A stretch of DNA of 64,000 bases, taken from the NCBI GenBank assembly GCA_910574455.1, contig CAJSYZ010000002.1:6223390-6287389 (forward strand). The letters run 5' to 3'. A model generated the notes under the pieces. The model was not told where the DNA came from. It saw nothing but the letters and a program-made list of their open reading frames with translations, and did not search any database. Both the position numbers and the translations under genes were made by a program. The stretch is from Trichaptum fuscoviolaceum (lineage: Eukaryota > Basidiomycota > Agaricomycetes > Hymenochaetales > Trichaptaceae). Position 1 is the stretch's first letter. Every line of letters begins with the position of its first letter. This document shows positions 46,756-58,300 of the stretch, piece by piece.

Positions 46756-48895
46756 TCAATCAGTATAATATATGAACAGCCTTGACTCAGACCGATCCCA
46801 GATAGCACTGCTGTACTCTCCTGCATTCATTACACAAAGAAAGTTAAGATCACTGACGTCCTGAAAATGTCCCACCCGTTCATCGTGGGTGAAATCCATA
46901 AAACCATCTTTCCCTTCTAAGAATTTGTGCATGTTGAATGCAATATGGTATCTCCGATACCTCATGATTTCTTCAGAATAGAGGCTGAAAGGAGCAAGGA
47001 TGCATCCTGTTCGAGTGAAAGACAGTACCCTGGCGGGCTTCCAAGAGTATCCCAATGTCTGTCGCTCATACGTGAGGAGGAATCCATGTTGAGGAGTGTC
47101 ATCGACAATGGATGATACAGAAGGTCTGCTTGGAGAAGTAGTTTCCCTAGGGGATAACAGAAGTTCGGCAAGCATGTAATCCTAGTCGTGGTGTTGAGAT
47201 CTGACTGAGAAAGAAAGAAGGATTCGGGTAGGAGTAGTTGGAGCATCAAGCTCGCACAGGCTTCGGGTTTTCCACGAGCTTGTGCAGATCGAGATGTGAT
47301 CGTACATAGTTTCCCTATTTACACCAGGGATCATAACTTTGAAAGAGCACCGGAAGACATCTTGCGACCGCAGACATAGAGTGGGGTCACTGCTTTCCCC
47401 GCTGTTATAGCTACTTCTTTCTCGGAAAATGTGGGATAAAGGAACTGCCCAAACTGAGTAGTCTTCATCAGGTATCCGTTGGATAGCACAAATATGCTTG
47501 TTGACGACATATAAATTATAATGAAAGTTCGCGCACTGTAATGGCTATTAGATTTAGAATCAATCAGAGCTATGGAGTACTCACGTCTTGAATCACTCTC
47601 GCCTCACCGGTTCTCCAGTTCCACACAAGCAGCCTGTCAGATGATTCCTTGACAACCACTATGTCATTTCCGCTTTTCGCATCGTATGAAGGGGACTCCG
47701 CATTGTCGCCCAAACTGTCTGGAGGAAACATGAACGAGCGAGCGATCCTCGATGTTCCTGAAGTGACATCGAAGCGCACGACGGTAACAGAGAAATACAT
47801 CTTTGGATCTGATGGATAGTGGTAAACTAGAGTCGCTTGTCTGGATGCTACTCAGTTCATCGGCCAAAGAGAATATAACAGATATAGGCGCTGCTGCGTA
47901 TACGATTCCTCCAGATACCGGACGGATGGTACACAAGATGTGGCCTTGAGCGATATGGATGCTGTGGACATCACCCTCAAGTTTCCCAGACGTTAGATGT
48001 GCAAAGACCAAAATCACCAACGACTCACATGCTCCTCAACTATCGCCATCTTCCCTGTCCTCCAATTCCCTACCATAAACACCCCTGGAGCCCACGCGAC
48101 AACCAATTCGTTCCCGACTTTAAGGCGTGATCGCTCAGATAAGAAGATCATGCGTTCGTAGACTTGTGGGTCGGCTCGAGGAAACAAGGAGGAGAATACA
48201 GTACGAGATGTCCCCGAAGCGAGGTCGAGCCGCAATACTGTAAGAAACCTGACCATGAACGTGGTACTCCACACTAAGACGGTTTTGGAGGAAATAAAAA
48301 TCGGACTTCCGGTAATCAACCAACGCCAGGATCAGGGTCTCGTCATCCACCAGGACGCAATCCATGCTCTTCGTGAACTCCTCTGACGACACTTCCGTAT
48401 CTCTACGATGAGCAAACTCGTAGCTGGCTCTGCGTGTCGTAGCAATGGAAGCAGCCGTCTGCGGACTGGAAAACGAAGTACCTTCCGGCCGCGACTAGCG
48501 TGTGGGAAGTGTCGCTGAGTTCCAGAAGCTGATCGAGCTCCGGCACATCTGGAGATACGCTATCTATTGATTTCGGCCTATGCGACGTGGTCTAGTTGAG
48601 GTAACCTTTGGTTGATCGTAGCCAATCCATTGCTAGACCTTGCACGGACTCGTGAGGAAGGATATTTGAGACGTGGCCGAAATCAAGGTCTTGGGCCAAA
48701 GTCATCTAGAGTTGACGAGAGAACGATAATACACTGGCATGTACATACTTGCAAGTCTAGTGCAGTTTGATTAGCTCTATCGTTACCTGGACATGGTTTT
48801 GTCTTGAACCTGCTCGAGTCTCAGGATCGTCACAATATCGCAACTAGACACGATAACAAGGATAAGTTCTTCAGGGACATCAAAGCTCTTGAGCG
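46756..48895 (-). pseudogene. Chimeric F-box pseudogene (two paralogues joined near 47.80 kb)
   Basis: In transcription order, the 5' half (48895 to about 47.80 kb) is of the tandem-unit type. It has a relic F-box exon whose start codon reads ACG, an exon 2 with stops, exon 3 (AWAPGVFMVGNWRTG) and the first part of exon 4 (GDVHSIHIAQG). At about 47800 this breaks off inside exon 4 (after KDVF) and joins exon 3 of a gene of the 43363 type (VVRFDVTSGTS...VWNWRTGEARVI). That type's exon 4 follows to 46756. A stop codon interrupts this exon 4 near 47182. The join repeats exon 3-4 content and cannot encode a normal member. Confidence 0.75.
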
Positions 48896-49426
48896 TGTCT
48901 CAATTGATATCCCTTCCAGGCAAACGGTGATGACGCGGCCAAACATCAGGGAATCTTCTTTTTCACTTAAGGTTACTTAAACGGTCTGAAATTTACTGAA
49001 GCCCTGGGAAGTGAAATTCTACTGATTTACTGATTTCAGGCATGTGGTTTCATTATTCCCGAACACCCCTAGGTGTAAGGGTTATAGCGGGCTAAATGTT
49101 ACGCTATTCAATAGTAAAAAGTTTGATCTCACGTGCCTGCTCCAAACCGCCGGCATGTTGGTCTTTTTCTTATTTTTTTCCCACAACACCCTAAGGTAGC
49201 GGGCTAAATGTATGCACGTGCTTCCAACTCAAAAACTACTTTTCGCTGAAATTTTCTTAAGTGTTACTTAAACGCCCTGTTAAGTAAATTTTTTACTTAT
49301 TCAGGCATGTCCTTCCATTAATCTTACTGAAATCAGTGCCGTTGACTTAAATCAGTGCTTCATTCAGTCTACTGTAGTCTCTTACTCTTTTTTTCTATTG
49401 TGTGATGCAAGCCCACTGCAGGTATA

Positions 49427-49494
49427 AATGTCCGAGCGCAAGCGTGCAAGCACGGGCGGACGCCCGGGCGAAGCGCGCTGAAGCCTCGGACATT
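49427..49494. repeat. Inverted repeat with GC-rich interior
   Basis: Eleven-bp arms AAATGTCCGAG and CTCGGACATTT enclose a GC-rich interior that itself contains self-complementary words (GGGCG/CGCCC). Could fold as an extended hairpin. Confidence 0.75.
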
Positions 49495-49999
49495 TGTGCC
49501 ATCTTTTCCTTCCTTCCTTTTCTAGTTTCGTTTTGTTTCATCATGCTTCAAGTTACCCTGAGATCCGTGTTACTCCGCATCGTGTTGCCCGCCATCCGTT
49601 CTTGCACTCAAGCTCTTTGCATTCTTGCTTGGAGACTTTCATACCACAAAACAGCGCCTCATCATCTGCAGTTCCCTTGCGAAGAAACTCGATCAGCTGG
49701 AGTTCTTGCTTCAAGAGCCTGCCAGTGAGGTACACCTGACGTGAGGGTGCACTGGCAGGGAGGCCCAAGTGTATGTAACCGTGACGCGGACCTGGCTTCG
49801 GTTTCACTCGATTCAGTTACTCTGCATTGTCCGATTGTATTCTCGGCGACTGTTCACTTTGAAGGACATGAACCGATCTTTCTCGTCCTCGGACTGCCCT
49901 TCAACAGACTCGAATTCAGCTTCAAGATGGCTAGAAGACTTCAAACATCAAGCATCATCAATTGGTCTTGACATATTCTCATATACATAGGAATTACTT

Positions 50000-50053
50000 A
50001 ACGCCCAGAGGTGTTCGGGTATCGCCAGCAAAAAGCTGGCCCCTCTGGGCGTT
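50000..50053. repeat. Nested inverted repeat (stem-loop)
   Basis: Perfect 12-bp outer arms AACGCCCAGAGG (50000-50011) and CCTCTGGGCGTT (50042-50053) enclose a second perfect stem GCCAGC/GCTGGC (50024-50029 and 50035-50040) around an AAAAA loop. Confidence 0.85.
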
Positions 50054-50546
50054 ATTCAGGAAGGGGCCTGCTGAAATCAGTGCCGTCGACTTAAATCAGT
50101 GCTTCAGGCATTCAGTCTTCAGCATTCAAGCATATCAGAAGTTTTTTTCTGGCATTCGAATTGCAGTGCTCAAGTGTATAAGTTTGTAAGGGGTTCAAGT
50201 AGTTCATTCCATAAGTAATTCATCATTTAATCATATAAGCAGACTTTTTTGTCTGTCGGTTTGCAGTACTCAAGCGTGTAAGTGCGTAAGAGGTTCCAGA
50301 ATTACTTCATTTCCACAAGTAATTTAAGACAATAAGTAGAAATCAGTGCATCAGTGTCACGGTCCCTCAGTAGCTACACCACGGCATCCTGAACCAGATT
50401 GTATTTTGCCACTTCTGCCTCGCTGGCAGGCTGTTCCTCGGCATATTCAGAGAACGAATACCACTGCAAGTTGATGGTAGTAAGAGCTTGAATACAGTGG
50501 CGGGGTGATGGGTCAAAGCCGAAGCTCACCAGAGATCGACCTGCTC

Positions 50547-53533
50547 TTAAAAGTCTGCGCCGTCCGTAGCCGAATCCCATAATGAACCCTCGTCCTCGCG
50601 ATCGCCTTCCCCGTCCTCTCTGCCTGCGTCATTCTCCTCGCCCTCAAAACCTCCACTGCGTCCATAACCCATGCTGAAATTCTCGTCCGCATCCTTGTTC
50701 TCATCCTGATCCTGATCCTTGTCCTCCTCCTGATCCTTGTCCTCGTCCTCGTCTCCCTCGCCAAGCACACTCTCGTCCTCCATATCGTCTTCCCTATCCT
50801 TGAAATCCTCGACTTCTTCGCCGTCATTATCCTTATCCTCCTTGCACTTACTACTTCTAGTAGCGCCCTCGCCATATGTATACTCGCCGCTTGCATCCGC
50901 GTCTCCAACGTCAAGATACAGGGAGAAATCCCTGCCAGTGACACCCGATCCAACAAGTTCGGTGTTCTTTCCCGCACTAAAATCTTCAATGGAATTGTAA
51001 GCTGCTAGGCGGGATCGGACCTTCTCCCAGTTTGATTCAGTAAAAAACGAGGAATTTGACAATAAGTTAACATAGTCGTCCGTATGAGGCTGCCACAGAG
51101 CACTGGTGAAGTACCACTCAGCGCCACCAAACTCTTCTTTGATCTTTTGCAACCGGGCCACCTGCTTGTCGATTGCAACCTTGACCTGTTCATGAGAAGT
51201 TCAGCGAATAAAGCCACTATAAGAACTGAAGTAGATAGATACCGCGGTTGCCGCAAGAGCGAGGGCACCGATAGGCTTTCCTATTGTGTTTTTATCCAGT
51301 ACTTTATGCCGACCCAGGGCCAAGACTAGGTGTACGGACAACACTGAGATTACAAGATCAGAGCAGAACAACCCTTGCTTCTGTACTTTCAGAGTCAATG
51401 CAGGGATACGAAGGGTGACATGGGGCAAATTTTTACATACCTTATCCATACTATGCCAGCTTTCCCAGAGGAATGGTTCAGCTTTCTTCTTGTCGACCAT
51501 CGTCTGCAACATCTTCACAATTTCTTCGGTCTCCACCGACTTAGAACGCTCGTTGCCGACGAAACTCGAAATTGATTGTTCGGCTTTCTCGAACAATTTC
51601 TTGCGCCAACTATCAGAGCATCTCTGGGCTGCCTACAGGGCAGATCATACTTGATTCAAAATGGCCGATGAAAGACAATAAGGGATGACTCAACTAAAGA
51701 ACAGATGTCGGCCAATTGCGTGTCGTAACTAAGTTCGACAGAATCAAACACCTTCCCCCACAAGGCTCCGATGGACTTATTGTCCGGGTTTTGCCATGGA
51801 GTTGTGGACTTTCCAACTGCGCGATACAGCGAAGGCAGAAGAATGTGAGTCCAGCCTGCCTGAGTTCCGGGAGGGAGACACTGATTCGTTGCCCTTTTTT
51901 TGCCGGGAGCGCGGGATCCCTCCCTTCCGATACTATTTCTATCCTTGTCCTCAAGCCCTACAGATGTCTGCATTTCTGCAAGTTAGTGGATGTATATCAT
52001 AGACATGATTTGATTAACGCACAGAGCTAGTAGTCCGAGAGACTTTGCGATGACCAAGATGAGCCTTGGTTGCGAGCACTTCGGGTTCAGGACTGATGGA
52101 TACTGTCGTCATCGCAGGTGATTGTGCTCGTGGTGTTAGCGACACCTCACAACCACTTGCCTGTTAAAGGAGCCTTGAATTAGTACACGAATCAATTGCA
52201 GCAATTAGCTCACACTTGCAATATGTTGCGCATGAGCCGCCAGAGACCTCTTCAAATTGCGAATAGAAGTAGAAGATTTCATCTGTAGCAATTAGAGGAA
52301 TTGTTACCAAGAAAAGCTCGAAGAGAATTGAATACCAGTATATCAGCCTGAGAATGACTGTCTTGCAGTTTACTCTTGTTACTAGTAGTGAGGTTCAAAT
52401 CCTTGTTGCTTAATCAGAAATGATATGAAATGGAGATTAGAAGGATTAACACTAACTGTCGAGGCAGCCTGTGATGACGGCTTCTTCATATACACGTTCA
52501 TGCTAGTCTGTTTTAGATAGTAAGGAAGTGATCTGAATATTGGGTGGAAATGCAAGAATTACCACGGCATGCGAGTTAGAGTCCGGCGGTGACTTCCTCT
52601 TCTTATTATTCGCGATCATGCTGTCCTACAATAAGCAAAGCTTAGTAGACGACCAGATCCTTGCCAAAGAAAGGGGTGCAGAAAGTTGTCCTATTAAGTG
52701 TCGATGCCTACACATACCTGCATCTGCAGATACAAGGCCGGCGATTGCTCTCTATGTCCATCGACAGTAATACCCTCCTGACGAGATGACAGGTGAGTAG
52801 TGAGGGGGTAAAAGCAGAATAAACTTACCGTTACATCAAGCTGGGAGTTGGCGATTCTCTGCATTTTCGCGCCCTATTCAGAGTACGGTTTGGTAAGTAA
52901 TGAAGTAAAGATATGTCGACGCCGAAGGACACAAGAAAGTCCGGCACCAGATCCATGCTTTGATGTGAAACACTCACCTGAACGGCCGATTGTCTCCTGA
53001 TATTCTTCTTCTCCAGAGCACAAAGAAGGAAGGATAAGTAGCGCGAACGAAGCAAGACATTATGATGCCACTTACCAACGTTGTAGGAGCCTGCAAGTCG
53101 GAGAGAGTGTCGCGGGATAGCTTCCTTTTCTTCGATTTATTGCTGGCTCCATCCTGATACAATACAGAAACATTGTTAATTAGCCATCGTTGTGCATGGG
53201 ACTCCACCGATGCATAGTCTCTGTGAATCAAACGATTTCTTTGAACTTTAAGCGGCACTCACATTGGCTTGGGGCGGTATTGTAAGTCTCCTCGCGTCCT
53301 AATTAAACGCACAATCAAAATATTAAGATTTCATCTGCCAGTCTAATGAATGCTTTAACCAACTCACATTATCAGTGTCGGAGTCAACAAGATGTGCCGT
53401 CTGTCGCTCGCTCGCAAAGCTATTCTTTACACCTTGAAAACTCGTGAGGGTTACTGTCTCTCCTTCATCCTCCCAAGGACTAAAGTTTGCATCCTCTTGC
53501 ACCGAGGCGGGGAGCCTAAATTTTCCTTGTGTC
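50547..53533 (-). CDS. DUF6532-like protein with acidic C-terminal tail
   Basis: Many short minus-strand exons can be chained by splice signals, for example 53298-53263 and 53153-53076. A larger exon with WTHILLPSLYRAVG lies near 51.96-51.7 kb. The core follows: a KKLFEKAEQSISSFV helix, then KQGLFCSDLVISVLSVHLV and PIGALALAATAV. This order fits DUF6532, a basidiomycete domain of unknown function often near Plavaka-type transposons. The last exon (to 50547) adds about 100 residues dominated by Asp, Glu and Lys. The N-terminal half is Ser/Lys-rich with possible nuclear-type basic patches. The 5' end and some small exons are uncertain. No role is claimed. Confidence 0.55.
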
Positions 53534-53903
53534 AGCCAGGCTCACAACTTGAAACAAAGATAAGGATGTGAGCATTATAAGTGAAGAAGCTGCAACGTTC
53601 GGGTTCATGATGATCTTGAAGAAGTGTGGCACGGCGGTGACCCGCCGGGCCGCCACGGTCGCTGCCACTGGCAGTGTCACTGGCGCACGCGTGGCACGCT
53701 CAAACTGCCACTGGCAGTGGCGGGCGCATTCAAGCTATCAGTACTAGTACTACTAGTAGTAGTAGTAAGTAGTACTACAATGATAAGCTTCATGTAGCTG
53801 AGTTTAAATCAAGCTTCACACTTACTATCAACTTGAATTTGTTTGAATTTGAAACTCATCTTTCGTACTATGATGCGAACGGTTGAGTAGTACGACTTCA
53901 AAC
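53534..53903. repeat. Palindromic-word block 1
   Basis: Contains the 13-bp palindrome CCACTGGCAGTGG at 53708-53720, further CACTGGC words around 53669-53690, and ACTAGT/AGTACT-rich trinucleotide runs at about 53740-53780. TTCAAGTTG-like words lie nearby. Non-coding. Confidence 0.75.
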
Positions 53904-54988
53904 TCACAAGTCAATATCTTCTACTATCTTCCTTGCGATCTCAGGATTTCTGCCCTCTCCGCCGAAGAAAGTGGATCCATCTGTGTTGCGAAGTGCCCTG
54001 ACAGGTCGCTTTGTCTTATCGTTCCGTTTCGACGTATTGGGCGAGTCTATCATGTCTGTATCCTCACCAGAAAGACTGCTGTCCTGTCCTGCAAGTGTAC
54101 TATGATAGCCAGTGCCTCCTATGATACGACTTGAAGCCTTTGCGCCCTGCACACAAGTACGGAAAGGAAGTGCACCTCTGGTGTCCTTTTTCCTCGCCTT
54201 TTTTGCGCGCTCTCTATCTGGTCCATCGGAATTGGCTGCATCATAACGTGAGTCAATATGTTCATCTTTCAAAACCTAAAGTCGTAAAGGTAATGCAACT
54301 TACGAACATAAAAGTTTGCATTGCCTTCAGCTTCACAAAAGCTGTCTTTTTCCTCGTTCGTTGAACCTGCAATGCCAATATCTGGTAACTCGACTGTCGC
54401 TGTCTTGAAGATAAGGACTCACTAGCTTCAGGAGTGTCTTTCGGTTTTTTTAGCCCTCGTTTGTCAGTGCCAGCCAGCTTAGGTGCAGTTGAGCCCATCT
54501 GGGTGCGAATGTCAAGAGCCTTCGACAAATTCTTCTCAAGCTCCATCGTCTCCAGTATTGCTATTTCCTGTTGCTCTGCTGCAGCTCTCTTTTTGCGTAC
54601 CTTCTCAGATGCCTCTTGTTCTTTTGCTGCCCGTTTCTGTTCCGCATCAAGTTTTTCTCTTCTCTCTCGCATCCGCGGCTTGTTGAGCCGCAGCTTCGCG
54701 CAGAGCTGCCCGTTCTTCCTTCTGTTTTTCCTTCTCCTCCTTTTCCCTCAATGCCTCACCACGCTTTGAGGCCTGCTCTTCTCTCCTTCTCTCCTTCTCT
54801 TCTTTCTCCCTCAATACCTCCTCTTTCGTTTGACGTGTTCTGAGTTTATTGACTATGGCTCCCGGGTGCTGATTGCTATTCTTAGCCCCGTTTGTCTTCG
54901 AGTTGACATTCTTGTGCAGTGTTTCAAGTCGAGGCACGCTGACAGGTGCTATGAGTTTCGATGGTGAATCGAGTTGGCAAAGGTGCAA
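53904..54988 (-). pseudogene. Charged coiled-coil gene of the transposon region, frame disrupted
   Basis: The minus strand encodes a Lys/Glu/Arg/Ala-rich coiled coil (EEKERRREEQASKRGEALRE, then EQKRAAKEQEASEKVRKKR). It is followed by a Ser/Asp-rich C-terminal part ending at 53904. The coil switches frame at about 54650-54670, and another frame change lies near 54270, where no acceptable intron joins the parts. The start is unclear. Either a decayed gene or one with introns I could not resolve. Coiled-coil content is clear; function is not. Confidence 0.45.
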
Positions 54989-55019
54989 GTTGTAGTTGAA
55001 GTTGGAGATGAGGGCGCCT

Positions 55020-55386
55020 ATTCAAGGAAAATTTACGCCCACTTGCACTTGCTGGCACTGGCAGTGCCAGTGATTGGCAGCCTTCAAGTTAGGCTGACTC
55101 GGAATGAGCCTGACTCAGACTCGGACTTGGACACTCGGATACTCAGGCTAGCTCTATTACTAGTACTATCACAGTGCTACTGGTACTAGTACTACTCACT
55201 GGCACTTGCAGGCTCACTGGCAGGCTGGCGGCGGTGCCACTGAGTCACTGACAGCCTGAGGCTGTGGCTACTCAGGCTACCGGTACTACTACTAGTAGTA
55301 CTACTAACTTCAAGTTGTTACTACGCGGGCGTCACCGCTGAGCGTGCCATTCAACTTTAAATTCAGCGTTCAATTTACTGGAACTA
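55020..55386. repeat. Palindromic-word block 2, upstream of the transposase
   Basis: Contains CACTGGCAGTGCCAGTG (55056-55072), GACTCGG/CCGAGTC-type words, CAGCCTGAGGCTG-type words near 55250, ACTAGT runs near 55170-55190 and 55285-55305, and TTCAAGTTG near 55310. Non-coding; probably subterminal repeats or the promoter of the transposase. Confidence 0.75.
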
Positions 55387-58300
55387 ATGCCGGTAACTCG
55401 GCGAAGGCCCAAACCCGTTCATCTTACAGATATCTTCCCCCCGACTATTCGATGCACCTTCTCCTTCTGCAGCAGGAGGTTCAAGAATCAATCCGCAAGG
55501 ACAAGACATGAATATTCAGCTCACCCGTCATCATTTGCAACAAGACCTGCTGCTTGTGGTTACGACTTGGATTCCTCACCCAAGCGACCCGCACGACCTT
55601 CGACACCTCAAGCTCTTCCCGGCTCTCCTGAACTTCCAACAGACTTGGAGGGCCATCATGAAGATGAAAGTGGCTGCAACTCTTCAAGTTACGACTACGA
55701 CATTTCTATACTCACACAGGATATCTCGATGCTTAGCATAGGCCGAGACGAGCTGCTTCAAGATTTAGACGGTCCTGATTGCCTGTCCCCATGCTGACAC
55801 TGGAGATGACGAACTTGAAGACCAAGACCTATCTTCTGCTGATCTGGACTCCGACATTGGAGATTATGAAGAGAACAATGATAACTTAAAGGTGTATCAC
55901 AGATATTTAAATGGTGTGCGCTAAGTATGATGTCCCCAGTTTACTTTAGCATTCTGACACCAAATATCGTGCAGCCACTCCATGCGATGAAGAAGGGAAC
56001 TTCTTAGAAAAGGAAGAACCGCCCGTTTCACGGAACGAACCTGCGTCAAATGACTGGTTTCCCTATTCGTGCCGAGCAGATTTCGAGCTCGCAGATTTTC
56101 TCTATCGCGAAGAGCAAATGTCTGCTGGCAACATAACAAAGCTTCTCGGAATTATGAAGGCTTATCAACTAATTCAGTCCACGGAGAACGCAAAATCTAT
56201 TAGATATCCCGAATTGGACGCGACAGATCCCAATGAAGACTCAAGTCTGGATACAGCTGGTGCACTGCTCGATGGAGATGCACAAAATTTGTACAAGATC
56301 ATTGACACTACAAAAGTCGGTGATGTATCTTGGAAATCCTTCAGTAACTTCTACACTAACGACAATGGCCAAAAAGCGACAAACGAGAACATCGAGTCAT
56401 GGAAGAGGAAAGAATATGATGTATGGTATCGGGATCCTTTGGAAGTAATCCGAAATTTGGTGGATAACCCGGCTTTAGAAGGCGAATTTGACTTTGTCCC
56501 GTTTCGTGAATTTCAGACAAAGGAGGACACCAATAATATCAATGACAAAGAACGAGTTTTCAGAAATTACATGTCCGGGAATTTTGCTTGGGAACAGGCT
56601 GTAAGTCATGACTCATTAACTCGCACAGATACTTATTATCCTTGACTTAGAACAAGATCTACGCAGAAGATAAAGCAGTCCATGGATCTATGTTCGTCCC
56701 GGTCATTTTAGGGAGCGATAAGACAACGGTTTCTGTTGGAACTGGCAATAATGAATACTATCCTTTGTATCTCTCGATTGGGAATGTATCAAACAAGGCC
56801 CGGCGGTCCCAGAAACTGAATACAGTCCAGCTCATAGCATTTCTGGCAATACCAAAGAGTATGTGTTAATAGTGATCTATTCAATTGACTTCTGATGCTT
56901 TGCAGCTGAGCGGCAATACGAAAAGTCAGATGACTTCCGGCACTTTCGACATCAGATCTTTCATTCGTCTATATCGAGGATCTTAATCTCGCTGAAATCC
57001 GCAATGATCATGAACACTCAGAAAACCATTCTCCGGTGCCCTGATGGTCACTTGCGTAGGTCGGTTTTCGGACTCGGCTCATATATAGCCGATTATCCGG
57101 AACAGGTCAGCCTTTGCGCCATATGTACTGGATGGTGCTGCAAGTAAGTACTACCGCCCTCAGGCTTTCCTGAAATCAAGCTCTGTGGTGATGACTTACT
57201 TTCGACATTATAGATGCACAGCACCTCACAAGGACCTCGATAATCCGGAATTTGTATCAATTCCTCGAACAAAAGAGCTGCACGAACGATTGATAGAACA
57301 GGTAGACGCCAACAACATGAATAAAGCAACAATTCGGAAAGAGTACGGATTCCACCAGGACATTGTGGTACGTGCTTCAAATTATTCATTGGATGCGTAT
57401 ATTGCAACTGATACGTTGCTCCGTAGCCTTTCACCAATGACATTCCACGCGCAGATATATGCGATCTCATATCTCCGGACCTGCTGCACCAAATCATCAA
57501 AGGCGTGTTCAAGGATCATCTTGTCGAGTGGATATGTCAGAGCTTGACCACGTCAGAGCTGGATATTGTGGATAAAAGGTGATTTTTTTCGCAAGTTGTT
57601 TAATGTAAATACCATTGCTAACATCCGCGTAGAATCAGAGTTGCTGCTCCTTTTCCTGGACTTCGCAGATTCCCCGAAGGCCGAGGCTTCAAGCAATGGA
57701 CAGGCAATGATTCTAAGGCACTTATGAAAGTATGTGACCTTTTTATCTTGTTCGAGGCAGTGGTTTGCTGATATTTGATGCAATTTGCTTAGGTGTATCT
57801 TCCGGCTATCGTGGGCATTGCACACGATGATATGATTCGCACATTAAGTGCATTTCTAGACTTCTGTTACCTTGTGCGTCGGTACACGATTACAGCCTCA
57901 ACTCTTGATCAAATCAAAGCCTCTTTGGATCACTTTCACCGTTATCGGCAAATATTCATAGCTAAGGGCATCCGGGATAACTTTTCACTACCACGACAGC
58001 ATGCTATGGTCCATTATCCAACATTGATCCCTCTGTTTGCTGCACCGAGCGGGCTGTGTGTTCATCGATTACAGAGAATAAACATATTTATGCGGTCAAA
58101 GAAACGTGGCGACGCTCGAACAGAAATGATCCCTTGGGCCAGATGATCACAGCAAACCAACGACTCAGCAAACTTATTGCATCGAGGTCAGACTTTAAAC
58201 GGCGTGGAATGCTAGACGATACGCTATCCGAGGCTACGTGGAAAGTTTTGCGAGATGTTCTGCGGAAGAATATGTCAGAGCCGGAGGAGGATGATGCTGA

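Larger units (their letters stand above)
48896..50546. repeat. Non-coding zone with direct repeats and hairpins
   Basis: About 45-bp direct repeats at 49327-49370 and 50071-50118 (both containing GACTTAAATCAGTGCTTCA). The word AGCGGGCTAAATGT lies near 49085 and 49197. Two long hairpins occur (49427-49494 and 50000-50053). An imperfect direct repeat with a period of about 100 bp spans 50160-50340. No gene recognised. This marks the junction from the F-box array to the transposon region. Confidence 0.65.

Noticed and set aside
53740..53780. CRISPR-like or microsatellite array of ACT/AGT words
   Set aside because: No regular repeat-spacer pattern; the words are short, palindromic and irregularly mixed, in a eukaryotic genome.
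54272..54310. A 28-nt intron joining the two coiled-coil frames
   Set aside because: Too short for a spliceosomal intron; a 67-nt alternative ends in the wrong phase.
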